Source: Blattamonas nauphoetae (lineage: Eukaryota; Preaxostyla; Oxymonadida). From it: 64,000 bases of DNA. The first letter of the stretch is position 1. Every line of letters starts with the position of its first letter. This document shows, in pieces, positions 42,748 to 53,776 of this stretch. The stretch lies in contig JARBJD010000026.1 in NCBI GenBank assembly GCA_033064195.1, forward strand, positions 310,001 to 374,000. Direction: 5' to 3'. The notes beneath the pieces are model-generated. The model ran no database searches, had not been told where the DNA came from, and worked only from the letters and a program-made list of their open reading frames with translations. A program made the position numbers and the translations under genes.

Positions 42748-42879
42748 TTATGGGTGAGTTTCAAACAGACTCTAGATCGAAGTCCGCTGTGGGTCAAACA
42801 AAGAAGGAGCGAAATCGAAAGTACAAGTGTGATTGGTGGAGTGATTGAAGAAAGTAACCTGATGGAGGAGGAGGGAGAG

Positions 42880-43241
42880 TCATCCCAAATCATGTCCAGT
42901 TCCTTCAAACGTCACATGTGACTGCATCACCTCTCCCCAAAACGTGATCTCAATTGGAACGTTCATCTTGAATGAACCGATGGCGAAGACGAGAGGGACA
43001 GGAATGTTGATGAAGTGGTGTTGCTGTTGGACACCGTCGATGAAGAAGTGGAGTGTCTTCTTCTCCAAATCAGCCTCTGCCGACCATTCTTCAAGCTTCT
43101 GAGGTGAATTGTTCTGAACAGTGTGATTTCCAGCCGACATCAGAAATCCATTCGCGTTGTACATCATCGCTGCTGTTGGAGAAGTGTACACAGCCGATGA
43201 GAGATGTTTTGGATATTCGGCAGCGTCAAGCACACCAATCA
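42880..43241 (-). CDS. Coiled-coil / B30.2-like protein, exon 2
   Basis: This is the C-terminal exon of the gene starting at 44090. It encodes 'IGVLDAAEYPKHLSSAVY' ... 'MYNANGFLMSAGNH' ... 'LHFFIDGVQQQHHFINIPVP' and ends 'VTFEGTGHDLG'. The pattern of a ligand-cup beta-sandwich with 'FFIDG.....F.NIP.P' resembles B30.2/SPRY domains. The identification is from the motif pattern, not a search. It joins exon 1 through a 38-bp intron. Confidence 0.7.
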
Positions 43242-43279
43242 CTGAAAGAATGAAGAGGATGAAAGGAAGACTGGCATAC
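43242..43279 (-). other. 38-bp intron in the coiled-coil / B30.2-like gene
   Basis: GTATGCCAGTC...TTCTTTCAG. Splicing joins '...TEATSGV' to 'MIGVLDAAEY' in phase. Confidence 0.78.
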
Positions 43280-44090
43280 TAACTCCGCTCGTGGCTTCAG
43301 TTTTGATGGACAGTCGATGAATGCCTTTCGTGACGATTTTCGTGAAGCAACCAGCCCAACTCGCAGAATGTATTCGAGTTTCAGTCGATCCACTCACACA
43401 GAAGTGAATTGGACTGAACGCGACGATGCATTCCTTCGCTCCAATCCGTCCGATGTGAGAGTCCAGTTGAACTTTCATTCCCTCCATCGTCCGCTGCATG
43501 TCGGTCACTCTCTTCTCGCTCTCTCCACGAAGTCTCTCGTTTTCACGTTGAATCTGTTCCTTCTCTTTCTGAAGATGCATGATCATCCAAAGATAACTCT
43601 TCTCTTTTTCAAGAAAATCTGCCTTCTCCTTTTCCAGCTGACCGATCCTCCGTTCTGTTTGATGAAGGGTCGTTTCCTGCAAGTCGTGTTGGGCTCGGAG
43701 TTGGGCACAATCCCTCAGCAAGTTGTCAATGGATTCCAGTGTGTGTCTCTCGACATGGACCACAAGATCTTCGTCCACACTTTTCAACGACACTATACAC
43801 TTCTCCAGATCTCTCTGGATGGAAGGAGTGAGGGAGGGAGATTGGGCGAGTTGGGAGAGAGAAGAGTGGAGGAGTCGCTTGTTTGTGATTGGAGTGTGAG
43901 AATCGAAGCACTCGTCCAGGATCGTCATCATTCGTTGAAGCAGCTGCGAGAGCACTTCATTGGTTTGTTGTTGCTTTTTTGATTGGATGTGGGTTTTGAG
44001 GAGAGTGGGAATGTGGAACCATTGGAGAGAGTTGACTTTGTTTTTTAGATGGATAGACGAATCACTCAGCCATTCCAACACTGACCCCAT
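43280..44090 (-). CDS. Coiled-coil / B30.2-like protein, exon 1
   Basis: The start at 44090 (MGSVLEWLSDSSIHLKNKVN) is chosen because the truncated copy at 44942 starts at the homologous methionine. Residues about 40-130 are helical. A strong coiled coil runs at about 140-200 ('LRDCAQLRAQHDLQETTLHQ', 'KEKEQIQRENERLRGESE'). A beta-rich stretch with 'HFCVSGSTETRIHSASWAG' and 'GIHRLSIKTEATSG' starts the B30.2-like domain, which finishes in exon 2. Total length is about 390 residues. It is probably cytosolic; the role is unknown. A 5' exon may exist further upstream, because homology with the truncated copy extends a few codons before the methionine ('IPPNQPT'). Confidence 0.75.
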
Positions 44091-44681
44091 TGTTGGCTGA
44101 TTTGGGGGAATATAGGAATGAGGGATAAAAAGTGTTTGGAGTGATGATGAAGAGAACAATCACGGCACAAACCATCTCATCTTTGTCGTTTGTTGTCGAG
44201 ACATTCTGAGAACATTGGGAAGTCAAAGAGAGAAAATGCAATGAATGGAGAATTGAGACGGATTGGTGATGGTTCAAACCTGTTGAAAATCTGGGAGCAT
44301 TTTTCTCAATCTTGATCAAGCCATAATTCACTACACTTGTTTTCAAGAAAAACCAAACATATGTTGTCGCCAGGCGCGTCTGAAGTCACAGTTTGAACCT
44401 TTGATCAGTTTGTTTTGAAAGAAAAAGGCGAGAATAAGATGACAGAAGCGATCAGAAAAATGCGAATTACATTCATGGCAGTGGTCTGACCATAATGGTT
44501 CAAGGTCGATTGTTTCGGACCGATAAGTGAAGCGAAGAGCGATGAATGAACACAATCGAAGAAAGACGGCCACGAGGCCTTGGTCATCACCAACAAATTG
44601 AGAGAAAGTGTTGGTTGTTGTGTTCATCGCTCGGTGATGGAGAGAAATGTAGACGAGTGGAAAAGTAACGAGAAATCAGAA
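44091..44681. other. Spacer between the B30.2-like gene and its truncated copy
   Basis: About 44160-44240 resembles 44960-45040 upstream of the truncated copy, including CACAAACCATCTCATC/CACAAACCATTTCATC. The spacer is therefore part of the duplication. A minus-strand frame at 44343-44627 has no recognisable motif. Confidence 0.45.
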
Positions 44682-44942
44682 TCAAATCATCACGACAACA
44701 GAAGCAGAACGAAACAATGAAGACCAAGAATTGAGTGTTTGTTTTGCGACACGAGGCGAGAGCAGTTGATTATGATTTTCTGTTGTTGGTAGTTGTTGTT
44801 CATTCAGTTCATTATTTTGTTCTTGCGGTTGTGTTTGGAGGTGGGTTGTGAGGAGAGTGGGAATGTGGAACCATTCAAACGAGTTAACTTTGTTTCGTGG
44901 ATGGACAGACGAATCACGCAACAATTCCAACACTGACTTCAT
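44682..44942 (-). pseudogene. Truncated copy of the coiled-coil / B30.2-like gene
   Basis: 'MKSVLELLRDSSVHPRNKVN' then 'SFEWFHIPTLLTTHLQTQ' matches the N-terminus of the gene at 44090. After about 45 codons the sequence diverges and stops ('SASVVVMI'). The coiled coil and B30.2-like part are missing. A splice-acceptor-like CTTGTAG directly precedes the 'IPKNHPT' codons before the methionine. It is probably the left-over 5' end of a duplicated gene. Confidence 0.65.
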
Positions 44943-45206
44943 CGTTGGATGATTTTTGGGAATCTACAAGTGAGAGAGAAAAGTAATTGGAATCCAGAAT
45001 TGGAGAAAAACATGTCACAAACCATTTCATCATTGTCATCGATTGTTAGGAAGTCCTAAAGATATCAAAGATGAAAGAGATAGGAAAAGACGGAAATGAC
45101 AATTGTGAAGAATATCTAAAATTGTAAACCGTTTTAGGTTCTGGATACATTCGTGAGAATCGTGATCAAACCACAGCAATTTATTTCATTTCCTCAGAAC
45201 CCCCAA

Positions 45207-45742
45207 TCAAGAGTCAATGATCAAAAATTCTTCCCGTCGTATTGTTCTGTCACTCTGCAAACTAAGACTGTGGCTCAGTGAAGAATCCGAGACATTACAC
45301 AAGCCGTCCACCCACAAACAGAACGGATGACCACTTGGCTCAGTCTCCAACCAGTCGTTCCTGTCAACAAGCGCCATTTCATCCAAGAACGATTCCACCC
45401 AGTTGACACAACCGTTCAACAGTAGTGTGGACGGTTTCAGAACGATTTGAGGCCATGCCACTGTCAGACGAACCTCATCTTGTTCAGGGCTCCAGAAGAG
45501 ATGAGAAATCCATTCTCACAATCCATTCCTTCTGACCAACTCGATACATCGACTCCAGAAGTCCACCAGTCACAACAATCCCATTTTCATAATCAGACAG
45601 AAACGACGATTCCCAAACTGCAACCATCACCACATCCAACAATCCATGCTTCACCATCTTCATCCGCTCAGCATCAGAACTCGTCAGAACGAGGCGTTGA
45701 AACATTTCGAGTGTGACGGAGACAACAGCTGGACAAGGACAC
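45207..45742 (-). pseudogene. Host gene of unknown function, last exon (C-terminus)
   Basis: It begins after a CTTTTCAG acceptor with 'CPCPAVVSVTLEMFQRLV', continues 'ERMKMVKHGLLDVVMVAV' and 'QKEWIVRMDFSSLLEP'. It resumes one base out of register as 'EQDEVRLTVAWPQIVLKPST', to a stop at 45207. The one-base shift near 45490 suggests a pseudogene or a sequencing error. This is the C-terminal end of the interrupted gene that starts near 56162. I know no function. The helical, Leu/Val-rich composition suggests a solenoid. Confidence 0.6.
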
Positions 45743-45776
45743 CTGAAAAGAAGATGAAAGGTAAGGAATGGCAGAC
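45743..45776 (-). other. Probable 34-bp intron in the host gene of unknown function
   Basis: GTCTGCCATTCC...TTCTTTTCAG with a CTTAC branch-like motif. It joins 'SMLSCLM' to 'CPCPAVV' in phase. The donor is weak (GTCTGC), so this is less certain than the others. Confidence 0.55.
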
Positions 45777-46195
45777 ATCAGACAACTGAGCATGGAGAGA
45801 GAACGACCGAGAATCGAACCAGTTAAGAGACTGTCAGATGTGGGGAGGCGGACAGAGTGGTATTTAGGAATGAAAGAGTGAATCAATGCTTCGATTGTCG
45901 AGACCATCCAGGGGAAATTCTCTTTGATTGAAGAAGTGGATGGACCCGCCACGAAGCTGAGAAATCCTCGTTCGTTGAAGAGAGATTGGTGAGAAGAGAG
46001 TGACTGAGGAGAGAGAAGCGAAGGAAGATGAGCGAGAAGAGGAGAGTCAAAGTGAGAGGGAATGTTCAGCCAATGCAGAGCTATCACAACATCTCGACAC
46101 TCCTGAAAAAGGATCATCCCAATATCATTATCTTGATCGAGGGGGGAGATATTCTGGAATATCCACTTCAGTGACAGACAATCCCCAAACGGCAC
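45777..46195 (-). CDS. Host gene of unknown function, segment after the pogo insertion
   Basis: It begins at the TA insertion point with '(I)VPFGDCLSLKWIFQNISP' and continues 'CRDVVIALHWLNIP' ... 'ENFPWMVSTIEALIHSFIPK' to the intron at 45776. Together with 52874-53773 it reads through '...LTVMVVFIVPFGDCLS' when the pogo element and one TA are disregarded. The fusion of frames is exact, which strongly supports a single ancestral gene. Codons seen upstream of 46196 on this strand belong to the transposon terminus. Confidence 0.72.
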
Positions 46196-46347
46196 TATAG
46201 TAGTAAAAGAAGTCGTGAAAGTAAAATAACGCATACATGTCACCATTTTTCTCATGGTTGAGAAGATCATCTTTCGTTGAGATTGTATGGAATAGACTTC
46301 ATGTTCCACATTGAATTGAATGCACATCGCAAAATAACTTCGTCTTC

Positions 46348-47091
46348 GTGTATTTCCGGAAAAATCGTGAACATCTGAACGAATCTCCGGAAGTCGGACG
46401 AGTCAGTGCCCAACACTTTTTAGAAATGAGTGAGTATCTCACTCAGAAAGAAATATCGCGCATAATCGCCACTTTGGACGACAGAAATCTCCCCAATTCA
46501 GCGTCCAAAGGGGCGAAACTCTACAATGAGCAGGCAGTTCGTCACGAAGATGTTGTTCAAGCAGGGGTGTGCACCGAAGGCCAACTTAAAAGAGGAATCC
46601 GCGCGATGAATGAACACCGAGAAATTGGGGTGGCCCATCGACCTGGCAAACTCACCCACAGCGATGAACAGGAACTTTTGACCTACTGTCTGGAAAAGAT
46701 AGAGCTTGATGGTCATGTGAAAAAAAGAGATATACTCGAACAAGTGTGCCCTTTTTTTGATCTTTCATGCTTAAGGCAAATACCATCTGGAAGAAAAGTG
46801 TTAGATTCGATGAAGGGAAGCCAATCATGAGCAAGCAATGGTTGAACGCGTGGTTGGGTCGTCAAAATCTCTTTATCCAGTAAAAACCACTCTTCATTGC
46901 GATCGAACGCATCGATAATACAACAGAGGCAACACTTCGAGAGTGGATTTCTCTCGTCGGACGGGTGATAGAACGTTATCAGATCGATCCCAATCTGATG
47001 TATAACTTCGACGAATCGTCGCTACGCATCAGTATTGACGATAAAAGTCTGCTCGTGTCGACTCCAAATCATGCAAACGCTCTTCTGCCAT
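46348..47091 (+). pseudogene. pogo/Tigger transposase, N-terminal part (broken)
   Basis: The first 160 codons ('MSEYLTQKEISRIIATLDD' ... 'AHRPGKLTHSDEQELLTYCL') form the helix-turn-helix DNA-binding region. The Tc5/CENP-B-like region then continues in another frame ('KPIMSKQWLNAWLGRQNLFI'), followed by a TAA. Next comes 'RYQIDPNLMYNFDESSLRIS', which holds the first catalytic Asp of the DDE_1 family. The block stops at 'NHANALLP' where the nested element entered. There is one frameshift, one stop and one insertion, so this is dead. Confidence 0.8.
47084..47091. repeat. Left 8-bp target duplication of the 4637-bp element
   Basis: TCTGCCAT, identical to 51729-51736. One copy restores the transposase codons '...NALLPSPPRI'. 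Confidence 0.9.
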
Positions 47092-47504
47092 TTATGATGA
47101 GTAGTTGTCCTGTCCTCCTCGCTTTCTGTCCGTCCTCCACTTTTTCTTGTCCTATTCTGAAAATGAGAGAAATTTGCGATTTTTTGTTATTTCCAATGAT
47201 AATATTGCATTTTAGGATGAATATTGGCTTGGTTTTGTGAAAAATCCTGAAAACCAACGACTTCGATGAGGAAAATTATATTGAGGGTTGATCACAAAAG
47301 ACTCATCTCGAACACTCTTGTTTCCGATGAAATGTTACGGAAGAGAGAATTAAAAAGATGTTAGAAGGGTCCGGATGGACTTGTGACGAAGCAAGCAAAC
47401 TCCATCTATTTGAAAACACTTTCTTAAGCTGGGTCGGGACAGACGGCACACGATCGAGTGAGAATACGGTTGATTTCATCCATTGATCGTAAGAAACCTG
47501 GAGA

Positions 47505-48726
47505 GGATAGAGCAGGCGATCGTGGGGAGGATGGAACAGGCGATCGTGGGGAGGATGGAGCTGGCGATCGTGGGGAGGATGGAGCAGGCGATCGTGGGGA
47601 GGATGGAGCTGGCGATCGTGGGGAGGGAGGAGCTGACGATCGTGGGGAGGAAGGAGCTGGCGATCGTGGGGAGGAAGGAGCTGACGATCGTGGGGAGGAT
47701 AGAGCAGGCGATCGTGGGGAGGATGGAGCTGGCGATCGTGGGGAGGATGGAACAGGCGATCGTGGGGAAATGGAGCAGGCGATCGTGGGGAGGAAGGAGC
47801 TGACGATCGAGGGAGGATAGAGCAGGCGATCGTGGGGAGGATGGAGCAGGCGATGGTGGGGAGGGAGGAGCTGACGATCGTGGGGAGGATGGAGCTGGCG
47901 ATCGTGGTGAGGATAGAGCTGGCGATCGTGGGGAAATGGAGCTGGCGATCGTGGGGAGGATGGAGCTGACGATCGTGGGGAGGATAGAGCAGGCGATCGT
48001 GGGGAGGATGGAGCAGGCGATGGTGGGGAGGGAGGAGCTGACGATCGTGGGGAGGATGGAGCTGGCGATCGTGGGGAGGAAGGAGCTGGCGATCGTGGGG
48101 AGGATAGAGCTGGCGATCGTGGGGAGGATGGAACAGGCGATCGTGGGGAGGGAGGAGCTGACGATCGTGGGGAGGATGGAGCTGACGATCGTGGGGAGGA
48201 AGGAGCTGGCGATCGTGGGGAGGAAGGAGCTGGCGATCGTGGGGAGGATGGAGCTGGCGATCGTGGGGAGGATGGAGCTGGCGATCGTGGGGAGGAAGGA
48301 GCTGGCGATCGTGGGGAGGATAGAGCTGGCGATCGTGGGGAGGATGGAACAGGCGATCGTGGGGAGGGAGGAGCTGACGATCGTGGGGAGGGAGGAGCTG
48401 ACGATCGTGGGGAGGATGGAGCTGACGATCGTGGGGAGGAAGGAGCTGGCGATCGTGGGGAGGATGGAGCTGGCGATCGTGGGGAGGATGGAGCTGGCGA
48501 TCGTGGGGAGGAAGGAGCTGGCGATCGTGGGGAGGGAGGAGCTGACGATCGTGGGGAGGATGGAGCAGGCGATCGTGGGGAGGGAGGAGCTGACGATCGT
48601 GGGGAGGATGGAGCTGGCGATCGTGGAGAGGAAGGAGCTGACGATCGTGGGGAGGATGGAGCTGGCGATCGTGGGGAGGAAGGAGCTGGCGATCGTGGGG
48701 AGGATGGAGCTGACGATCGTGGGTAG
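47505..48726. repeat. 24-bp minisatellite, about 50 copies
   Basis: The unit GATCGTGGGGAGGATGGAGCTGGC occurs about 50 times with A/G and GG/AT variants (GGAGGA, GAAGGA, GATAGA). A multiple-of-three period keeps frames open on both strands, giving 'RSPAPSSP', 'HDRQLHPP' and 'ILPTIASS' on one strand and 'GRMELAIV' or 'DRGEDGAG' on the other. These are repeat artefacts, although the first could in principle be a tail of the adjoining surface-gene fragment. Every unit has the palindrome CGATCG. Confidence 0.92.
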
Positions 48727-50470
48727 GATGGAACAGGCGGGTATAATCCCACACATCTCACTCGCTCCTCGGCCATGTCCCATCTGTGTTGTCCCATTGG
48801 TGGGTGTGAAGACGAAGTCGCTGACCCATTCTCCACCACACAACTTGGCATTGAAGGAACACCCTTCTGAGGATCTCGTAACGTGGTTGTGGCTGTCATG
48901 GCTGAGGATCTTGCTGTGAACAGTGCAGGTGTGATTGTTGTTGATGTGGAAATATTGACATCGCATGCGTTGATCTCAACTGTTTCTCCCATCGTTTCGA
49001 TCGTTCCTATGCCAGCAACGACATACTCCAGACACACTGAAGGGAAGAGGAATTTTCCTGATTGGGCAGTGTTCACAATCTTCGAATCGAACGAGAGACG
49101 TGGTTGAGAATGTCGCTCCCCATTCGATGGGGCTGTGCACGCAGTCAATGATGTTCGGATGGAGAGCCGTCCATCTGTAGGTATGGCGGAGTTTTCTCCT
49201 CCATTCGCTGCAGAAGACACCGTGAAGTCGGCATTGTGAATGTTTCCTGTTGTACCACTGCTGATTGTTCCACTCGCAGCTCCGCAAACTCTGATGAGAG
49301 GTGAGAAGTGTCGGGGTGGCGGACGTCGTCTGTGACAGATCATGAAAGACTACACATTCATTCGCAGTGGAAGAAAACGAGATAACGTTCAACCGGCCTG
49401 CCATGATGATAATGGCGCCCATTCCATTCTCTGCAGTGGTCGGAGATATTTTGAAGCAGAGAGAAGTGATTGTGAGATAAACCGACAACAGGATCGACAC
49501 ATCGAGAGAGCGAGGCTGGTTCAGAGTTCATGTGATGAACGAAGGAGAAATGTTGGTCCAGACCGTGTGGTGTCGATGAGAGACGAGCTTGTTGGTTCAC
49601 AATTTGGGAAAGAAGAGGCAGAGAACGTGACACTGCCCCACAGCTTGATTCGTCCAGTACATTCTCTCCAACAATCCTGTCTTCTTCCCCGACATGTCTC
49701 TCGTTCTCTTCCTGATGTCTTTTCCCCAACTTCTCCTGATCGACAAATTCTTTGTCATCTTCTCACAGATGTTCCTCGTTTTCAAATCGCTGTTTTCCTT
49801 CATCACGAAGAATAGATCTAGGATGGGTGATGGTCTCATTTCCGAAGCCAAATGACATAAAACATAATCTTTCAGAGCAGTGATGAAAAAGACCGAATAG
49901 TAGACATATTTCAACGTGGATCAGGTGGATGAGTGCGATCTTAAAGAATATGTTTATGGCGGAGTGATGAGGAGAGTGCCTAATGTCAGAAATAGAAGGG
50001 GTGCGGTGATGAAATGAGTGAGATATGGATGTGGTTTAACAGTTGGTGAAACAGCATTCAGTGTCTGAAGCAGTTGATGTTGTGAAAGTCGAGTTCTGGA
50101 CGATGAAACGCCCGTCGCCGTTGATATTTGATATTATGCTTTCATGAAGTAGACTCTACACTTTTCTGTCGCCGTCCCAAAAGAAGTGTTGTCCATGACG
50201 ACACACCATTTTGGGTGGCCGTGGTTGGGTCAGGTCCGGTCAGATTGTTCGAAACACAAGTCGAGACGGTTACCAATTGTGGCTCGACCGTGGGACAGGC
50301 TGTTAAAAGCTGATATCAGCTTGTTGCAGAGAATAGTCGATGGGATTGTGTCCATGTTGTCTTTCATGTCTGAGCTCACTATCAGAGGAAAAACGAGGTT
50401 AAGTGTCGTTTGTGAAACACCATCCAGGTGGTGATATAAAGGACAGGACAAAATCGGGGGTCCAAATGAA
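48727..50470 (-). pseudogene. Decayed surface-protein gene fragment inside the 4637-bp element
   Basis: On the minus strand 'LIRVCGAASGTISSGTTGNI', 'IPTDGRLSIRTSLTACTAPS' and 'SVCLEYVVAGIGTIETMGET' show the beta-helix style of the surface proteins. Upstream (about 50080-50420), 'VVMDNTSFGTATEKCRVYF' and 'STILCNKLISAFNSL' are similar in style but interrupted by stops. No signal peptide or anchor is seen. It appears to be a captured or swallowed piece of a surface gene that has eroded. Homology to the giant gene is only at the level of pattern. Confidence 0.55.
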
Positions 50471-51728
50471 GAAACGAGCCTCTTCTCTTCGGTCGTTGTC
50501 AGAGAAGATGCTATCAGGAAATTGTATCCGATTGCGTTATGTGCTGTGAGAAGCGCATTGATAGTGAGCTGCTGTGAAGTGAGAAGAGATGTTTGTCTTC
50601 ATTCAATGACGTGAGGATGCGTGCATTTTTTGGTCCTTGGGAGAGCTATGCTCCGTGATCGGTGATCTCATTTGCCCTGGACATTGCAGGATGAAGAAGA
50701 ATGGTTGTTGAATTGTGACATTGCCATCAATTGGTGGACGATTTTCATGAGGTGGACGAGAGGATGGTGAGGATCGGCAACTTATTGTCGAATGGCGAGT
50801 GAATAAAGTGAAAGATGTGGCCAGTCACAACAGATTTATAAAAGAAGATGAATCGAACGATTGATTTTGGAAAAGCATCAATAACCATTTCGAGTTTGAA
50901 TAAGACATCTATTCCAAACTAATGAACAGAAAAACACAGATAAAATGGTAAAAAGAATGGAAGTGCAAACGATCACTGCGAGATTTGCATCTATCAAAGG
51001 AGTTTGTAGTCATGGACAGAGAAGAGGAGAGTGAATGTTCAGTCGAGCGGATCTCCACGAATTTTACTTCTACAAAGAAGAAAATGACTGAAAGTCAGAC
51101 AAGGATAGTATTAAATGGATATTTGAAGTCAAATAACGTGATAAGAGATCCTGAAAGAAAAGAGAGGACTCTCACATGATGCGATGGGTGTGTTGATCAG
51201 ATCAGAGGACAGGACAGGACAGGACATGTCCGATTTGTCCTGTTTTGAGATTACTGCAGAAGTTGGATGAACTAATTGAGAGAAAGTTCCAGTTTGAATA
51301 GAAGGTGCTTGTCCGATTTTGTCCTACTCTGTCCTCTCTTGGGCCGATCGTCCTCTAGACTCCTAATTAGGAGTTTGTAGGACAGAGTCCCTACAGCTCG
51401 TGATTCGTCACCAAAACGATTTTCATGCACTTTTCCGCCATTTTTAACATCACACGACACATACAATCGAATATTGAAGGATAAAGTTCACTATAGTGTC
51501 AGAAAAAGACAAGACACAATTGTGGGTTTTGAAATCATCTTTTCAGGTCTTCTAATGATTTCTTTGGTATTGTTCAGGTCAGAATGGAGACAAGGAGTGT
51601 ATGGCGAGCTGAGAGAAGGTGATTTCAGGCGAAATAAGTGCAGGAAAAGCCGAGTTTCCGAATCGGACAAGACCTCTGTCCTCTGTCCTCAGGATCTGGT
51701 GCTCTGTCTGTCCGCTACTCATCATAAT
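50471..51728. other. Right interior and terminus of the 4637-bp element
   Basis: No gene. It holds A/T-rich sequence, then subterminal GGACAGGACA and TTGTCC motif clusters (about 51190-51380 and 51660-51720). Confidence 0.5.
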
Positions 51729-51736
51729 CTGCCATC
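51729..51736. repeat. Right 8-bp target duplication of the 4637-bp element
   Basis: TCTGCCAT, identical to 47084-47091. Confidence 0.9.
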
Positions 51737-52673
51737 GCCACCGCGCATCGAAAATGCTACCCTGTGCGCCTGTGTATCTTCGCATGGATCCCGTCTTGAT
51801 CCTGTGATATTATGGCCGAGTGCAACAATCCCAAAAGAATTTACGGATCTGAGCAATCACCACATTCACATTCATTGCAGAAAAATTGGCTGGATAAATC
51901 AAGGGTCATCCAATGAAATCATGGAAAAGTTTATTCTACCACAAATCGACCAGCAAAGGCGCAGTATTAACAAAAGTCGCTCACATGCACTTTTAATCAT
52001 GGATGGTCATCAGACAAGACACAGCCAAGACATTATCAACCTCGCCAACTCCCTCAAAATCCATATCCTCATCCTTCCAGCACATACAACACATGTAACT
52101 CAACCACTGGATCAGTTTCCTTTCGCGGTCTTAAAGCAAAAATTGCAAAAATCGTTTGCTCCACCATCCAACGGTGGAATTCGGGAATACAGAAGGGCCT
52201 TGGCGGACGTGTTGCCGGATGCAATTTCATCAGCATTCCAGAAGAGCCTAATCATGGGCTCCTTCAGAGCAACCGGACTCCGACCACTCGATGTAGACGT
52301 TCTACTCAATACACGGTCGAAACTGGTGAAAAAGGCATACAAGGCAAAGGACGGAATCCATTCCAAAAACCCTCCCTCTGAGTCACAAAGACAACTATCT
52401 CCTCCGAACGAGGAACCAACAGCGAGAGGTAGTCTCCTCTCCCCCTCACAGAATACTGATCAAGATAAAACGCCTCGCCAGAAAAAAATCACAGATTTTG
52501 TTTGTGTGAAAACAAAACTCCGCTCTCAACCAGCTATACAAGTCACCACAGAGATCACGCCTGTCAAACGACACAGCAGTGAAGGGTCACCAGCTGATTC
52601 CGAACACATGACGTACTTGGCGTACTCACCTCGGAAAAAAGTGCAATATTTTGCTGACGACTTCGATGACTAG
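51737..52673 (+). pseudogene. pogo/Tigger transposase, C-terminal part
   Basis: It resumes 'PSPPRIENATLCACVSSHGS' and holds the remaining DDE_1 motifs: 'HALLIMDGHQTRHSQDII' (second Asp), and 'LPAHTTHVTQPLDQFPF' (the T-H-x-x-Q-P-L-D box with the third Asp, followed by 'AVLKQKLQ'). A polar tail with 'TPRQKKITDFV' and the end 'YFADDFDD' follows. This block is uninterrupted. Upstream codons open in the same frame belong to the nested element. The tail motif 'KKITDFV' resembles a PIP-box-like peptide, which is speculative. Confidence 0.82.
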
Positions 52674-52873
52674 AATCAGACGGTAAACTAACTTTAACAT
52701 TTATTCACCTCATTTTAACATTGTTCCTTTCTATCTGGTGCATCTGGAATTTTTTCAAATAATAAAAAGTGGATATTTGATGTGAAAATGGCTCTCCTAT
52801 TGATGGACCACCAGGACGAGGTATCAAGAAAGGTTCGACTTATTTTACATTCACGAGTTCTTTTACTACTATA

Positions 52874-53773
52874 TGAAGACGACCATCACAGTGAGGCGAT
52901 AAAGGAAGTCAAGGTTCTGAATTGGTGGGAGCTTCATCGCTGGAGAAGGTTCGACGAGCAGTCGAAGGATGAGTGGAGGGGGGAAGAGAGCAAACAAGGT
53001 GAGTGCGGGAGTTTTCAGTTGGTCTTCGAGACGGTTCATTGAGAGTAGGATCAGGAGATTGGATCTTTGATCATCAGAGAGGGGAGAGAAGAGGCCGCGG
53101 AAGAAGAGAGAATGAAGACCGAAAAAGGGAGTGTGAAGGAATCGCGAGGAGAATTGAGTGACGCACGCAATATCCATTCGAAGAAAGGTAGTTGGGTCCA
53201 TGCGAGTTTGTCTTTCGAAGAGAACTTCGATTGGGAAGAGACTCTTTCGGGATTTCGGGTTGAGTGAGGTGTGGTTTAGATAAAGAATGGGAACGAAGGA
53301 GATGGTGATATTCACGAGTTTTAGGAGGATTTCTGTTAATTCCTCAGGGAATGGAGTTCCATGGTCAAACGACAGAATCATGGCATAAGTCAGGAACGCG
53401 GGGCACAATGATTCATAAAACAACGAGGGCTCAGTTCCGCTCTTCAACAGATGACGAAGTCTATCCAAAACTTTCTGATCGTGTTCAAAGCGGATGATGA
53501 AGTCCTTCGCCTTGCGACGAGTGGTTGAGACTGCTGCCCAAGACAACCAGACATTCACAACGAATGACACAAAAGTATACAAGACAGAGCTTTCCGAAAG
53601 GTCAGATTTTAGAAATCTCTCAAATTCGAAATGTGAGAGATCGTGCAAGAGAGCTGTTTTGTTGACATCGGTGTGATATCTGAAGCGGTAGTTCCATAAG
53701 AAAACAAGGAAGATTTGCTCTTCTTTCGTCCCATCTCGAAAAGCGAAGCGAAGATTCTGGCGATGCTGTTCGG
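52874..53773 (-). CDS. Host gene of unknown function, central segment
   Basis: About 300 codons, open throughout: 'TEQHRQNLRFAFRDGTKEE' ... 'FERFLKSDLSESSVLYTF' ... 'ESLCPAFLTYAMILSFDHGT' ... 'LTEILLKLVNITISFVPILY' ... 'LYRLTVMVVF'. Leu/Phe-rich amphipathic helices suggest an alpha-solenoid; I recognise no catalytic motif or family name. It is bounded by the 790-bp MITE-like insertion upstream and by the pogo element downstream, and both junctions can be read through in frame. Confidence 0.72.
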
Positions 53774-53776
53774 TCA

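Larger units (their letters stand above)
47092..51728. mobile_element. Non-autonomous TIR element with 8-bp TSD carrying surface-gene pieces, 4637 bp
   Basis: Ends TTATGATGAGTAG...CTACTCATCATAA, flanked by exact TCTGCCAT duplications, lie inside the pogo transposase gene. The ends and subterminal regions are rich in GTCC/GGAC motifs (for example GTCCTGTCCTCC at left, GAGGACAGAGGACAGAGG inverted at right, and a GGACAGGACAGGACAGGACA tract at about 51210). No transposase is visible and the superfamily is unclear (8-bp duplication: hAT, Merlin or P possible). The interior contains a 24-bp minisatellite and decayed surface-protein sequence on the minus strand. Confidence 0.82.
46198..52871 (+). 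mobile_element. pogo/Tigger-type DNA transposon, split by a nested element
   Basis: Inverted ends TAGTAGTAAAAGAA(G/C)TCGTG run to about 30 bases with few mismatches and are flanked by the dinucleotide TA (46196-46197, 52872-52873). The host codons around the TA rejoin in frame. It encodes a DDE_1-type transposase in two blocks separated by the nested element 47092-51728. Without that insert the transposon would be about 2.0 kb, a normal length. The first block also carries a frameshift near 46820 and an in-frame TAA near 46880, so it is inactive. Confidence 0.88.

Noticed and set aside
47303-49343. Long minus-strand frames (about 480-640 codons) rich in 'RSPAPSSP' or 'HDRQLHPP', and a plus-strand 'GRMELAIV' frame
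   Set aside because: They come from a 24-bp minisatellite whose period is a multiple of three; all frames are open by construction.
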